Source of the DNA: Polaromonas sp. JS666
GTDB taxonomy: Bacteria; Pseudomonadota; Gammaproteobacteria; Burkholderiales; Burkholderiaceae_C
DNA length: 64,000 nt
Assembly: GCF_000013865.1 (NCBI RefSeq)
Contig: NC_007948.1
Coordinates: 1,922,001 to 1,986,000, forward strand
Reading direction: 5' to 3'
Shown here one piece after another: positions 1 through 8,843 of the stretch; position 1 is the stretch's first letter, and the number at the start of each line of letters is the position of its first letter. The position numbers and the translations under genes were made by a program. The notes under the pieces are model-generated. The model did not search any database. It was given only the letters and a program-made list of their open reading frames with translations, and was not told where the DNA came from.

Positions 1-1
1 T

Positions 2-121
2 CGCGAGCAGGTGCAAAAGCTGCCGATCACGCTGCGCTATACCGAGTTTCCCAACGCCCACGAGATCACGCAGGATGAATTGGCGGGTGCCATGCAGTGG
101 CTGCAGCAGCTGGCGGCGTAG
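2..121 (+). CDS. C-terminus of a serine esterase/alpha-beta hydrolase (partial)
   Basis: An open frame enters from the left edge and stops at TAG 119-121, giving the last 39 residues of a protein. The tail contains NAHEIT followed by a helix ending in WLQQLAA. This matches the usual C-terminus of the phospholipase/carboxylesterase group of alpha/beta hydrolases, where the His of a (G/A)HE(I/V) motif is the catalytic histidine. The nucleophile and acid lie outside the window, so only the fold can be suggested. The following 230 bases to the next gene hold only short imperfect copies of aggcgtag. Confidence 0.5.
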   Translation, partial: REQVQKLPITLRYTEFPNAHEITQDELAGAMQWLQQLAA

Positions 122-351
122 CGGCATAGAGGCGTAGAGGCGTAGAGGCCAGGCAGGGCGTGGCCCCGTGCGGCGTGATCGTCAAACAGTCCGGAAGTCC
201 AACCAGGTTCAAGCCGGCCAAGTGGCTCGGCAAATGGATATGGCCGCCGGTTGGAGCTCTCGATGGCAGCAGGCCCGAACCCCAAAAACGAGTTGCCAAA
301 AGGCCAAGGGCAGGTCACCATATCCGCCGACAACATTGAGGAGTTGCGGCC

Positions 352-1464
352 ATGAAGATCACTCGAATCGAGCTCCACCCCATCCGTGTGCCGTTCGACA
401 TGGGGGCGGCACCGACGGCGTTTGCCGGGATGAACTGGACTTCAGTGGACTCCCTGTTCGTGCGCGTTCGCACTGATGCGGGCGTCGATGGCTGGGGCGA
501 GGGATGGGGGCACGTTGCCTGTCCGACCACCAGCGCGGCCTTGACGACACTCGTTGGGCCTGCGTTCATCGGGCGCGATGTTTCCGACCGGTCGCGATTG
601 ATGACGGAGATGTTCCACCGTTTCCATATCCATGGTCGAACGGGCCCGGTGGTGTACGCGCTTTCGGCCATCGAGATTGCGCTGTGGGACATCGCCGGCA
701 AGTTGGCGTCGTTGCCGATCGCATCGCTGCTGGGGGGCGCGCCGCGTGAGTTGACCGCTTACGCGAGCCTGCTGCGCTATGCGGAGCCTGAGTTGGTTGC
801 ATCGGCCGTCGATCGCGCCTTGGCGCAGGGGTTTCGCCACATCAAGCTGCACGAAGTCCGCCTGGACACAGTGCGCGCGGCGCGCGCCGCTTGCGGTGAA
901 TCGGTATGGCTCGCGCTCGACACCAACTGTCCGTGGAGCGTGTCCCAGGCTATCGAGCATGCCCGCGCGCTCGAGGCATCGCGTCTGGCCTGGCTGGAAG
1001 AGCCCGTGTGGCCGCCGGAGGATCACGCCGGCCTGGCGCGTGTACGCGCGGCGACGACGATTCCGATCGCCGCGGGAGAGAACGTTGCCGGTGTGCACGA
1101 ATTGGCCGCGATGCTGCGGGCTGGGTCGGTCGACATTTGCCAGCCCAGCGTCATCAAGTTCGGCGGCATTGAGGCGGTGGCACGGGCTGCGATCCTGGCG
1201 CGCACGCATGGCGTCGACTACGTGCCGCACTGTTTCTACTTCGGCCCGGGCTTTCTGGCGTCGCTTCACCTCGCGGCGGCCTTCGCGCCGGAGGTTGCTT
1301 TCGAGCTCTTCTTCGGCGACCTGCAAGCCAGTCCGTACCACGACGCCGTGCGCGCTCGCCAGGGCCGACTGTCAGTGCCGCCTGGGCCGGGCCTGGGGCT
1401 AGACCCGGACATGGAGATTCTGAATCGCTACCGTCTCGGTCCCCCGGTCGTGATCGAAAGCTGA
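352..1464 (+). CDS. Mandelate racemase/muconate lactonizing enzyme family protein
   Basis: A 370-residue enolase-superfamily enzyme. The N-terminal capping domain covers about residues 1-125 and a TIM barrel follows. Visible catalytic features are K165 in HIKLHE (the KxK/KxH position), metal ligands D190 (LALD), E216/E217 (WLEEP) and E243 (AAGEN), K269 in SVIKFGG, and H293. Members abstract a proton alpha to a carboxylate to racemise, dehydrate or cycloisomerise acid sugars and related acids. The substrate cannot be read from sequence. The ATG is preceded by GAGGAG nine bases upstream. The gene next door is an alpha/beta hydrolase on the same strand, 52 bases away, and may be co-transcribed. 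Confidence 0.88.
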   Translation: MKITRIELHPIRVPFDMGAAPTAFAGMNWTSVDSLFVRVRTDAGVDGWGEGWGHVACPTTSAALTTLVGPAFIGRDVSDRSRLMTEMFHRFHIHGRTGPVVYALSAIEIALWDIAGKLASLPIASLLGGAPRELTAYASLLRYAEPELVASAVDRALAQGFRHIKLHEVRLDTVRAARAACGESVWLALDTNCPWSVSQAIEHARALEASRLAWLEEPVWPPEDHAGLARVRAATTIPIAAGENVAGVHELAAMLRAGSVDICQPSVIKFGGIEAVARAAILARTHGVDYVPHCFYFGPGFLASLHLAAAFAPEVAFELFFGDLQASPYHDAVRARQGRLSVPPGPGLGLDPDMEILNRYRLGPPVVIES

Positions 1465-1516
1465 GGGGTCCTGTTTCGCGTCAACATCGAGGAGCGGGGC
1501 AAGGTATAAACGCTGA

Positions 1517-2398
1517 ATGACTCTTTCGGTACAGGTTCAAATCCAAGTCCCCCCTGAAGCACAAGCGCTTTTAGAAACAGCGGTCCGCAAGGAAACGCCC
1601 TGCGGGGCGGGCAGCATGGTCTGGCATGTCTGGGGTGAGGCGGGTGGCAGCCGCGCGCTGGCGCCCGTGGTGCTTCTTCATGGCGGCAGCGGCAGCTGGA
1701 CGCATTGGCTGCGCAACATTCTTCCCTTGGTCGAGTCGGGGCGCCGGGTCTATGTGCCGGACCTGCCCGGTTTTGGCGATTCAGCCGCACCGGCACAGGG
1801 GACGGACGCCGATGCCGTGCCCGGTCCGGTTGAGCAGGGGCTGAAGTTGCTGCTCGATGACGAGGCCTGTGATCTTGTGGGTTTTTCGTTTGGCGGCATG
1901 GTGGCCGGGTTTCTGGCGGCCCAGTTTCCGGCGCGGGCTGCCCGTGTAGTGCTGGTGGGCGCGCCCGGTTTGGGCATCGCACCCGAGAAGCCGATTCAGC
2001 TCAATTCGTGGCGGCACCTGACAGACCCAGCCCAGCGCGATGCCATTCACCGCGGCAACCTGGCGGCGCTGATGCTGTACCGCCCGGAGGCGATCACCGA
2101 GCTGGCGCTTCGCCTGCATGTGGCCAACGTGCTGCGCGACCGGATGAAAGGGCGCAGCCTGTCGCGTACCGACGTGCTGGCGCGTTCACTGGAGCAGGTG
2201 CGCTGCCCGGTGCATGCCATTTACGGCAGTGAAGACGCCCTGTACCGGGGCAAGCTGGATGCGCTGGCGGCGGCTGTGCGGCAAGCCCGAAATTTCCGGA
2301 CCCTGACGCTCATTGATGCCGCCGGCCACTGGGTTCAGTTTGAACGGGCAGATGCCTTTAACCAGGCACTGCTGGCGGCACTCAGCGAGGCACCGTAA
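1517..2398 (+). CDS. Alpha/beta hydrolase
   Basis: A 293-residue hydrolase with the classic fold. It has an oxyanion HGG near residue 55, the nucleophile elbow GFSFGG with Ser at about 124, an acid in the YGSEDALY segment near 240, and the catalytic His in AAGHW near the C-terminus. No signal peptide is apparent, so it should be cytoplasmic. Substrate is unknown; close relatives are annotated as esterases, haloperoxidase-like or C-C bond hydrolases. It follows the enolase-superfamily gene on the same strand. It ends 34 bases before the convergent FKBP gene. Confidence 0.85.
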   Translation: MTLSVQVQIQVPPEAQALLETAVRKETPCGAGSMVWHVWGEAGGSRALAPVVLLHGGSGSWTHWLRNILPLVESGRRVYVPDLPGFGDSAAPAQGTDADAVPGPVEQGLKLLLDDEACDLVGFSFGGMVAGFLAAQFPARAARVVLVGAPGLGIAPEKPIQLNSWRHLTDPAQRDAIHRGNLAALMLYRPEAITELALRLHVANVLRDRMKGRSLSRTDVLARSLEQVRCPVHAIYGSEDALYRGKLDALAAAVRQARNFRTLTLIDAAGHWVQFERADAFNQALLAALSEAP

Positions 2399-2431
2399 GC
2401 GGTGGCGTGAGGCCGCGTCCGTGCGGGCTGC

Positions 2432-2854
2432 TTATTTCTCGATGGCCAGCAACTCAACTTCAAACGTCAGCGTGGCATTGGGCGGCACCACACCGCCGGC
2501 GCCGCGCTCGCCATACGCCGTGGCGGGTGGGCAGGTCAGCGTGGCCTTGCCGCCGACCTTGATTTTCTGCAGGCCTTCCGTCCAGCACGGCACCACCCGG
2601 CTGAGCGGGAAGGTGGCGGGTGTGCCGCGTTTGTAGGAGCTGTCAAATTCCTTGCCGTCGGCGAGCGTTCCGCGGTAGTGCACTTTGACCGTGTCCGAGG
2701 CCTTGGGCTGCGCGCCGGTGCCGTCCACGCTGTGCACAATTTTCACGCCGGTGGGCAGCGTTTCGGCGGGTGCTGCGGCCAGCACGCTGGTGGCCAGAGC
2801 GCAGGAGGCCAGCAGGGCTGGAACGGATTTCATGATGTTCATGGGGTTGGTCAT
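2432..2854 (-). CDS. FKBP-type peptidyl-prolyl cis-trans isomerase, periplasmic
   Basis: A 140-residue protein with a cleavable signal peptide (hydrophobic stretch then VLAAAPAET) followed by one FKBP domain from about residue 40. It shows the domain's conserved elements: VKVHYRGTLADGKEFDSS, VVPCWTEGLQKIKVGGKA, CPPATAYGERG and PPNATLTFEVELL. It catalyses proline isomerisation during protein folding in the periplasm. The Cys-containing CWTEGL replaces the more common V(I)xGWxEGL. Alternative starts at the internal ATGs, codons 5 and 8, would leave a more compact signal peptide. It converges with the hydrolase gene. Confidence 0.88.
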   Translation of the reverse strand: MTNPMNIMKSVPALLASCALATSVLAAAPAETLPTGVKIVHSVDGTGAQPKASDTVKVHYRGTLADGKEFDSSYKRGTPATFPLSRVVPCWTEGLQKIKVGGKATLTCPPATAYGERGAGGVVPPNATLTFEVELLAIEK

Positions 2855-2984
2855 AAATGGTGGCGGATGGTGGCGGGGTACCGCTGACGGAAGCAGGCAA
2901 AACGGAAAACGCGCGGGAAACAGTCCGCCGCATTATCTCCGGGTCGGCGCAATGCCCTGTAACGGTGAAGTTACAGGCACCGCA

Positions 2985-3740
2985 TCAGCTCGCCCGGCCC
3001 AGCAGCTGTGGCAGCGAGGAGCCCAGCAGGGCTGCACCCGAGGCGGTCAGCAGGCTCAAGATGATCTTGCGGAACATTACTTCGCTGATGCCAATGTAGA
3101 CCCGCGCGCCGATGAGTGAAGGCAGCAGCATCGCCGGCGCCACGATGGCCAGCATGGGTACGGTTTCGCGGGTCACGATGCCGGTGGCGATGTAAGTGGC
3201 CATGGTGACCATCAGCATGGCCAGATTGAAGTTCTGAATGATGGCGCGCTGGGCGTGCTTGTCATAGCCGCGCAGCGTGCACCAGAGCGTGGGAATGACA
3301 CCCGAAAAACCACCCATCGCACTCATCATGCCGCCTACGCCGCCCGCCAGCCCGTCGCCGAGACGACCGCCCGCGGTGATGCGGGGTAATTGGCCTGCCA
3401 TCAGCATGGCGGGGCACCAGAGCATAAGCAGCATGCCCAGAAAGGCCTTGAACATCTGCACGTCCATCAAGGGCAGCATCAGCAGTCCGGCGGGAATGCC
3501 GAGCAGGCCACCGGCCACAAAAGGGGCCAGCCGCCGCAGATCAAAACCGCGGCGCACCGTAGCGGCAGCCACCAGCTGCCCGGTCAGGGCACCAAAAACC
3601 GCCATGGCGGCGGCAAGCCGCGGATCAATCGTCCAGGCCCAGACAGACATGGCGACGAGGCCGAAGCCAAAGCCTGAAAGGCCCTGCACAAAGCCGGCAA
3701 GTGCGGCACCCATCACGACCAGGAGTGTCTGCGAATCCAT
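2985..3740 (-). CDS. Sulfite exporter TauE/SafE family membrane protein
   Basis: A 251-residue protein built of seven to eight hydrophobic segments, starting with VVMGAALAGFVQGLSGFG. That glycine-rich first segment is typical of the TauE/SafE family of inner-membrane anion exporters (sulfite, sulfoacetate and related organosulfonates). A second, weaker repeat near residue 130 (GGVGGMMSAMGGFSGVIP) fits the family's internal duplication. The substrate is unknown. It lies immediately downstream of gcvP on the same strand, about 65 bases away, so read-through from the glycine cleavage operon is possible, but a functional link is not evident. Confidence 0.85.
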   Translation of the reverse strand: MDSQTLLVVMGAALAGFVQGLSGFGFGLVAMSVWAWTIDPRLAAAMAVFGALTGQLVAAATVRRGFDLRRLAPFVAGGLLGIPAGLLMLPLMDVQMFKAFLGMLLMLWCPAMLMAGQLPRITAGGRLGDGLAGGVGGMMSAMGGFSGVIPTLWCTLRGYDKHAQRAIIQNFNLAMLMVTMATYIATGIVTRETVPMLAIVAPAMLLPSLIGARVYIGISEVMFRKIILSLLTASGAALLGSSLPQLLGRAS

Positions 3741-3804
3741 GCAGGGCGAAGAGGCAGTGAATGGCAGTGAACGGCAGTAAACCTTGAAAAACCCCTGGTT
3801 TGTT

Positions 3805-6792
3805 TCAGGCGTAGTCGCTCACGGGCACGCAACTGCAAAACAGGTTGCGGTCGCCATAGACGTTGTCGACGCGGCCCACTGGCGGCCAGTATTTGGCGTG
3901 CTGGGTCTTGCTGAGTATGGCTGCCCCCACATCGCGTGTGTAGGCATGCATCCATTCGCCCTTGAGCAGGCTTGCCGCCGTATGCGGCGCGGCCTTCAGC
4001 GGGTTGTCGTCCTGCGGCCACTCGCCTTTTTCGATGCGGCGGATTTCCTGCCGAATGGCGATCATCGCGTCGATGAAGCGGTCCAGCTCGTCCAGCGTTT
4101 CGCTCTCGGTTGGCTCCACCATCAGCGTGCCGGCGACCGGGAAGCTCAGCGTCGGCGCGTGAAAACCGTAGTCGATCAGCCGCTTGGCGACGTCTTCGGC
4201 GGTGACGCCGCTGGTTTCCTTCAGCGGACGCAGGTCCAGAATGCACTCATGCGCGACATGGCCGTTTTCACTGGCGTACAGCGTTGGGTAGTGGTCTTTC
4301 AGTCGCGAACTGATGTAGTTGGCGCTCAGGATGGCGATCTCGGTGGCCTGCTTCAGGCCTTCGGCGCCCATCATGCGGCAGTACATCCAGCTGATCGGCA
4401 GCACGGCTGCATTGCCCAAAGGCGCGGCGGAAATGGCCCCCACGCTTTTCACTTCGTGTAATGCGCTGCCCCCCGAGGGGGCTTCTTTTCCTTGGGGCGG
4501 CCCGGCGGAAAAGCTGGTGCCCTCTCCGAAGGCTCGGCCGCCTCCTGCATATCCGGCTGTGGCATGGCCGGGCAGGTAAGGCACCAGGTCGGCCACCACG
4601 CAAACCGGACCCACGCCCGGCCCGCCGCCGCCGTGCGGGATGCAGAAAGTCTTGTGCAGATTCAGGTGGCTGACGTCGCCGCCGAATTCGCCGGGGGCTG
4701 CCACGCCGACCAGCGCGTTCATGTTGGCGCCATCGACATAGACCCGGCCGCCGTGCGAATGCACCAGCTGGCAAAGGTCTTGCACATGGGTTTCAAAGAC
4801 GCCATGCGTGCTGGGGTAGGTGATCATCATGCAGGCCAGATTGGCGCTGTGCTTCTCACACTTGGCTTTCAGGTCCTCCATGTCCACATTGCCCTGCGCA
4901 TCGCAGGCCGTGACGACGACCGTCATGCCCGCCATCTGGGCGCTGGCCGGGTTGGTGCCGTGGGCCGATGAGGGAATCAGGCAGATGTTGCGATGGCCCT
5001 GGCCATGTGCTTCGTGGAAGGCCTTGATCACCAGCAAGCCGGCGTATTCGCCCTGCGAACCCGCATTGGGCTGCAGGCTGATACCTTTGTACCCGGTGGC
5101 CTGGCACAGCCAGTCGCGCAGCTGCTTGTCGAGTTCGGCATAGCCCTGCAGTTGCTCCTGGGGGGCAAAGGGGTGGATGTTGGCAAACTCGGGCCAGGTG
5201 ATGGGAATCATCTCGCTGGTCGCGTTGAGCTTCATGGTGCAGCTGCCCAGCGGGATCATGCTGCGGTCCAGCGCCAGGTCCTTGTCGCTGAGCATGCGGA
5301 TGTAGCGCAGCATGCCGGTTTCGGAGTGGTGGGTGTTGAACACCGGGTGGGTCAGGAAGGCGCTGGTGCGGCGCAGGTCGGCCGGAATCAGGGACTCGAT
5401 GCCCTCTTCAAAGGCGCTGACCACGGGCACCGTCTGGCCGGGCTGGGCAAAGAAGGACCACAGCAGTTCAATGTCCTTGCGGCTGGTGGTTTCGTCCAGT
5501 GACACGCCCAGGTGATTGTTCAGGCGACATCGCAGGTTGGCCCCGGACTGACGGGCGCGTTCAGCTATTAAATTGGTGGCATCTCCGGTCTTGACGGTGA
5601 CGGAGTCAAAGGCCCCCAGGTCGGTGATCTCATAGCCGAGTTCCTGCAGGCCGCGCACGAAGATGGCGGTGTATGCCGCCACGCGCTCTGCGATGCGCCT
5701 GAGGCCCTGCGGCCCATGGTAGACCGCATACATGCTGGCAATCACGGCGGGCAGCACCTGGGCGGTGCAGATGTTGGAGGTGGCTTTTTCGCGGCGGATA
5801 TGCTGCTCGCGCGTCTGCAGCGCCAGGCGGTAGGTCGGATTGCCGTGGACGTCGACACTCACGCCCACCAGGCGGCCGGGCAGGGAGCGCTTGAACTCGT
5901 CGCGGCAGGCGAGGTAGGCCGCGTGCGGGCCACCGTTGCCCATGGGCATGCCAAAGCGCTGGGTGTTGCCCAGCACGATGTCGGCGTCCCATTCGCCGGG
6001 CGGCGTGAGCAGGGTCAGTGCCAGCAGGTCGGCGGCCACGCACAGGGCCGCGCCGTCTACATGCGCCTGGCCGGCCAGCGGGCGCAGGTCGTGGATGCTG
6101 CCGGTGGTGGCCGGGTACTGGGCCAGCACGCCAAAGTAATTGCCTTCGGCCATGAGCTGCGGCAGGGTAGTCACTGCGGTGCTGACCTTGACTTCAATGC
6201 CCAGCGGCCTGGCGCGGGTCTGGATGACTTCAATCGTTTGCGGATGACAGTCGCCGGCGACGATGAACACATTGCTTTTGCTTTTCACGCTGCGCCTGGC
6301 CAGCGTCATGGCCTCGGCGGCGGCGGTGGCCTCATCGAGCATGGAGGCATTGGCAATCGGCATGCCGGTCAGGTCGCAGACCATGGTCTGGAAGTTGATC
6401 AGCGCCTCCATGCGGCCCTGCGAAATCTCGGCCTGGTAGGGCGTGTAAGCGGTGTACCAGGCGGGATTTTCAAGGATGTTGCGCAGGATCACGCCCGGCG
6501 TGTAGGTGCCGTAGTAGCCCTGGCCGATGAAGTTCTTGAACACCTGGTTTTTGGCTGCGATCGCCTTGAGCTGCTTGAGGGCTGCCGCTTCAGTCACTGG
6601 CGCCGGAATGGCCATGGTGCTGGTGCGCGCGATCGAACGCGGAACAATCCCGTCAATCAGGTCGCGGCGCGAGGCGGAGCCCACCACACTGAGCATGTGC
6701 ACTTCATCGGCCTCATCAATGCCGATGTGGCGCGGGATGAATTCAGAGGGGTTTTCAAGCTCGCCCAGCGGCTTGGCGGATGGCATCAACAT
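3805..6792 (-). CDS. gcvP: Glycine dehydrogenase (decarboxylating), P protein of the glycine cleavage system
   Basis: The PLP enzyme that decarboxylates glycine and passes the aminomethyl group to the lipoyl arm of GcvH. The protein has 995 residues from the ATG at 6792; a second ATG lies two codons on. Both duplicated halves of the long-chain P protein are present. The PLP-lysine motif HLNLHKTF is followed by the glycine-rich [12 protein letters not shown]. The protein is longer than the usual 950-965 residues. Between GHATAG and [10 protein letters not shown] it carries about 34 extra residues ([12 protein letters not shown]... to ...ALHEVKS), encoded by a copy of a palindromic intergenic repeat. 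The reading frame stays open. It is the last gene of the gcvT-gcvH-gcvP operon. Confidence 0.95.
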   Translation of the reverse strand: MLMPSAKPLGELENPSEFIPRHIGIDEADEVHMLSVVGSASRRDLIDGIVPRSIARTSTMAIPAPVTEAAALKQLKAIAAKNQVFKNFIGQGYYGTYTPGVILRNILENPAWYTAYTPYQAEISQGRMEALINFQTMVCDLTGMPIANASMLDEATAAAEAMTLARRSVKSKSNVFIVAGDCHPQTIEVIQTRARPLGIEVKVSTAVTTLPQLMAEGNYFGVLAQYPATTGSIHDLRPLAGQAHVDGAALCVAADLLALTLLTPPGEWDADIVLGNTQRFGMPMGNGGPHAAYLACRDEFKRSLPGRLVGVSVDVHGNPTYRLALQTREQHIRREKATSNICTAQVLPAVIASMYAVYHGPQGLRRIAERVAAYTAIFVRGLQELGYEITDLGAFDSVTVKTGDATNLIAERARQSGANLRCRLNNHLGVSLDETTSRKDIELLWSFFAQPGQTVPVVSAFEEGIESLIPADLRRTSAFLTHPVFNTHHSETGMLRYIRMLSDKDLALDRSMIPLGSCTMKLNATSEMIPITWPEFANIHPFAPQEQLQGYAELDKQLRDWLCQATGYKGISLQPNAGSQGEYAGLLVIKAFHEAHGQGHRNICLIPSSAHGTNPASAQMAGMTVVVTACDAQGNVDMEDLKAKCEKHSANLACMMITYPSTHGVFETHVQDLCQLVHSHGGRVYVDGANMNALVGVAAPGEFGGDVSHLNLHKTFCIPHGGGGPGVGPVCVVADLVPYLPGHATAGYAGGGRAFGEGTSFSAGPPQGKEAPSGGSALHEVKSVGAISAAPLGNAAVLPISWMYCRMMGAEGLKQATEIAILSANYISSRLKDHYPTLYASENGHVAHECILDLRPLKETSGVTAEDVAKRLIDYGFHAPTLSFPVAGTLMVEPTESETLDELDRFIDAMIAIRQEIRRIEKGEWPQDDNPLKAAPHTAASLLKGEWMHAYTRDVGAAILSKTQHAKYWPPVGRVDNVYGDRNLFCSCVPVSDYA
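4435..4551 (+). repeat. REP-like palindromic repeat inserted in frame within gcvP
   Basis: The block starts GGCCCCCACGCTTTTCACTT and has a core GCTGCCCCCCGAGGGGGC palindrome followed by TTGGGGCGGCCCGGC. It closely matches, in inverted orientation, the block at 6832-6905 between gcvP and gcvH. The bases from about 4449 to 4551 are what interrupts the otherwise conserved GcvP sequence, adding about 34 codons with no stop. Confidence 0.75.
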
Positions 6793-6831
6793 GTGTTTAT
6801 TCCGATAAAAGACAGACAGACGGACGTGCGC

Positions 6832-6905
6832 CGCGCAGGGCCGACCCAAGCAAGCACAGCCCCCTCGGGGGGCAGCGCAGCACACGAAGTGGCAAGCGTG
6901 GGGGC
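6832..6905 (-). repeat. REP-like palindromic repeat in the gcvH-gcvP spacer
   Basis: Read on the minus strand it begins GGCCCCCACGCTTGCCACTT, then TCGTGTGCTGCGCTGCCCCC, the CGAGGGGGC half of the palindrome and TTGGGTCGGCCC. This is the same element as at 4435-4551. It sits directly after the gcvH stop, where a stable CCCCC/GGGGG hairpin could act on mRNA stability or termination between gcvH and gcvP. Confidence 0.75.
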
Positions 6906-6907
6906 CA

Positions 6908-7276
6908 TTAACCTGCGGAAAACTGGGTGTAGCTGGTTTCGTCCATCAGGGCGTCCAGCTGCGAGGCGTCAGACAGCCTGATCTTGAAGAACCAGCCGGC
7001 GCCCAGCGGGTCGCTGTTGGCCAGCGATGGGTCGTTGCGCAGGGCTTCGTTGACTTCAACGACCTCGCCGCTCACGGGCATGTAGACGTCTGCGGCGGCC
7101 TTGACTGATTCCACCACGCCGGCGGCTTCCTTCTGCGCCAGGGTGGCGCCGACGGCAGGCAGGTCGACAAACACGACATCGCCCAGCGCGTCCTGCGCAT
7201 GAACCGTGATGCCCACGGTGGCGGTGTCGCCGTCAATCTTGAGCCATTCGTGGTCTTCGGTGTATTTGACAGTCAT
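6908..7276 (-). CDS. gcvH: Glycine cleavage system H protein
   Basis: A 122-residue lipoyl carrier of the glycine cleavage system. The lipoylated lysine lies in [10 protein letters not shown], inside a hammerhead domain spanning about residues 20-100 ([19 protein letters not shown], then [11 protein letters not shown]). It shuttles the aminomethyl group from GcvP to GcvT and returns electrons to lipoamide dehydrogenase, whose gene is not in this window. AGGAGAACC lies just upstream of the ATG. It is the middle gene of gcvT-gcvH-gcvP. A repeat element fills the spacer after it. Confidence 0.96.
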   Translation of the reverse strand: MTVKYTEDHEWLKIDGDTATVGITVHAQDALGDVVFVDLPAVGATLAQKEAAGVVESVKAAADVYMPVSGEVVEVNEALRNDPSLANSDPLGAGWFFKIRLSDASQLDALMDETSYTQFSAG

Positions 7277-7371
7277 GAGGTTCTCCAGAAGTTCAGTGAA
7301 AAGGATTCAGCAAGTTAACGTAAAAGTAACGTGAATAACTTGAAAGGCGGCAGTGAAAGTCGGTAGGTTGC

Positions 7372-8538
7372 TCAGCCGCGGTAGTAGTGGTTGGGCACAA
7401 ACGGCATGGCGGCTACTTCCATGGGAACGGGCTTGCCGCGCACCAGGGCATGGATTCGCGTGCCGATGGCGGCAAACTCGGGACTGACATAGCCCATGGC
7501 CACCGGCTGGTTGATGGTGGGGCCGAGCAGGCCGCTGGTCACCTGGCCAATGGGTGCGCCCGCCGTGCTTTGCAGTTCGGTGTGGTCGCGCACAGGCACG
7601 CGTTCCAGCGCGACCAGTCCCACGCGTTTGCGGGTCAGTGTCGCGGCCGGGTCGGCCAGTTGCGCCAGAATTTTTTCCGCGCCGGGAAATCCGCCGGCCC
7701 GCGCGCCGCCAGTGCGCCGGACCTTCTGGATGGCCCAGTTGAGCGCCGCTTCCACCGGCGTGGTGCTGGTGTCGATGTCGTTGCCATACAGGCACAGGCC
7801 GGCTTCGAGCCGCAGCGAGTTGCGTGCGCCCAGGCCAACGGGTTTGACTTCGGACTGGGCCAGCAGGGCCCTGGCCAGGGTGTCCGCCTGCGATTCGTGC
7901 ACCGAGATCTCGAAGCCGTCTTCGCCGGTGTAGCCGCTGCGGGTGATGAAGCAGTCGCAGCCCGCCACCGTGAAACGGCCGCCGGTCATGAACACCAGCT
8001 TGTCAACACCGGGTGCCAGGCGCTGCAAGGCCGTCACTGCCTGCGGCCCCTGCAGGGCCATCAACGCCATCTCGGGCATGGGGATGACTTCGCACCGGCT
8101 GCCGATTTTTTGCTGGATGTGCGCGATATCGCCGACCTTGCAGGCGCCGTTCACGATGAGGAACAGGTCGCCGCCGTTGGCGCTGTCGTGCATGTTGCGG
8201 TTGAAAAACATCAGGTCGTCGATGATGCCGCCGTCGTCATTGAGCAGCAGGCCATAGCGCTGCTTGCCCGCCGGCAGGTCGATCACATCGACAGGCAGCA
8301 GGGTTTCCAGTGCCGCCGCTGAATCAGGACCCACCAGGCGCAGCTGGCCCATGTGGGATACGTCAAAAAGGCCTGCCGCCTGACGTGTGTGGTGGTGCTC
8401 GGCCATCAGGCCGGCAGGGTACTGCACCGGCATGGAATAACCCGCGAACGGCACCATGCGCGCGCCGAGTTCCACGTGCAGATCATGCAGCGGTGTTTTG
8501 AGAAGATCTTCGGGGGTAGCAGAAGAGGCGTTGGACAA
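7372..8538 (-). CDS. gcvT: Aminomethyltransferase, T protein of the glycine cleavage system
   Basis: The tetrahydrofolate-dependent aminomethyltransferase that releases ammonia and makes 5,10-methylene-THF. It has the GcvT folate-binding fold: PFAGYSMPVQY near residue 30, LFDVSHMGQL, YGLLLNDDGGIIDDL with the folate-region Asp, and ARNSLRLEAGLCLYGND. The C-terminal barrel (KRVGLVALE, TSGLLGPT) is complete. The start chosen is a TTG at 8538 with GGAG seven bases upstream, giving MSNASSATPEDLLKTPLHDL, which fits family N-termini. An ATG at 8568 is in frame but has no ribosome-binding site. The leader carries a tandem glycine riboswitch. Confidence 0.95.
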   Translation of the reverse strand: MSNASSATPEDLLKTPLHDLHVELGARMVPFAGYSMPVQYPAGLMAEHHHTRQAAGLFDVSHMGQLRLVGPDSAAALETLLPVDVIDLPAGKQRYGLLLNDDGGIIDDLMFFNRNMHDSANGGDLFLIVNGACKVGDIAHIQQKIGSRCEVIPMPEMALMALQGPQAVTALQRLAPGVDKLVFMTGGRFTVAGCDCFITRSGYTGEDGFEISVHESQADTLARALLAQSEVKPVGLGARNSLRLEAGLCLYGNDIDTSTTPVEAALNWAIQKVRRTGGARAGGFPGAEKILAQLADPAATLTRKRVGLVALERVPVRDHTELQSTAGAPIGQVTSGLLGPTINQPVAMGYVSPEFAAIGTRIHALVRGKPVPMEVAAMPFVPNHYYRG

Positions 8539-8592
8539 GGCGGTCTCCGGGGGCAAACATGAATCCATGACCGATGGTCATGCGCTGCCCCT

Positions 8593-8815
8593 GCTGTCCA
8601 CTTTACCTGAGAGATTCACCTGGCGATGCAGGCTTGCTCCTTCGGTGGGCCGCCTCGAAAGCGGTCTCTCTCCAGTAGGGAACGTTTTCCGGCGCCAGGC
8701 GCCGGAAAACGGTTGCCAGTCCTTTTGCCTGAGCGTTCAGTACACCACGAGGGGTGCCCTCATGGTGTTCGTGCGCCTTCGGCGGTTTTCGCGATGAAAA
8801 CTCTCTCCTGACCTC
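8593..8815 (-). promoter_or_regulatory. Tandem glycine riboswitch upstream of gcvT
   Basis: Read on the minus strand, two copies of the glycine aptamer are visible. The first spans about 8812-8715: GGAGAGAG, CCGCCGAAGGCGCA, then CGCTCAGGCAAAAGGACTG. The second spans about 8676-8593: GGAGAGAGACCGC, CCACCGAAGGAGCA, then TCTCAGGTAAAGTGGACAGC. Both keep the GGAGAG start, the (A)CCGAAGG internal loop and the CTCAGG-AAA-GGAC end. The aptamers normally bind glycine and switch on gcv expression. The linker is unusual: it holds a near-perfect palindrome (8683-8711). Confidence 0.95.
8683..8711. repeat. Perfect inverted repeat in the linker between the two glycine aptamers
   Basis: Fourteen-base arms (CGTTTTCCGGCGCC and its exact complement) are separated by one A, giving an RNA hairpin of about 13 pairs. 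Typical tandem glycine riboswitches have a short linker engaged in a kink-turn, so an added hairpin here is out of the ordinary. Confidence 0.85.
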
Positions 8816-8843
8816 TCAAGTGTAGCCCAAGGTGCGGGCCTTC

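Noticed and set aside
5716..6981. 421-codon plus-strand frame opposite gcvP
   Set aside because: Shadow of gcvP, which is certain by homology. No ribosome-binding site or recognisable product.
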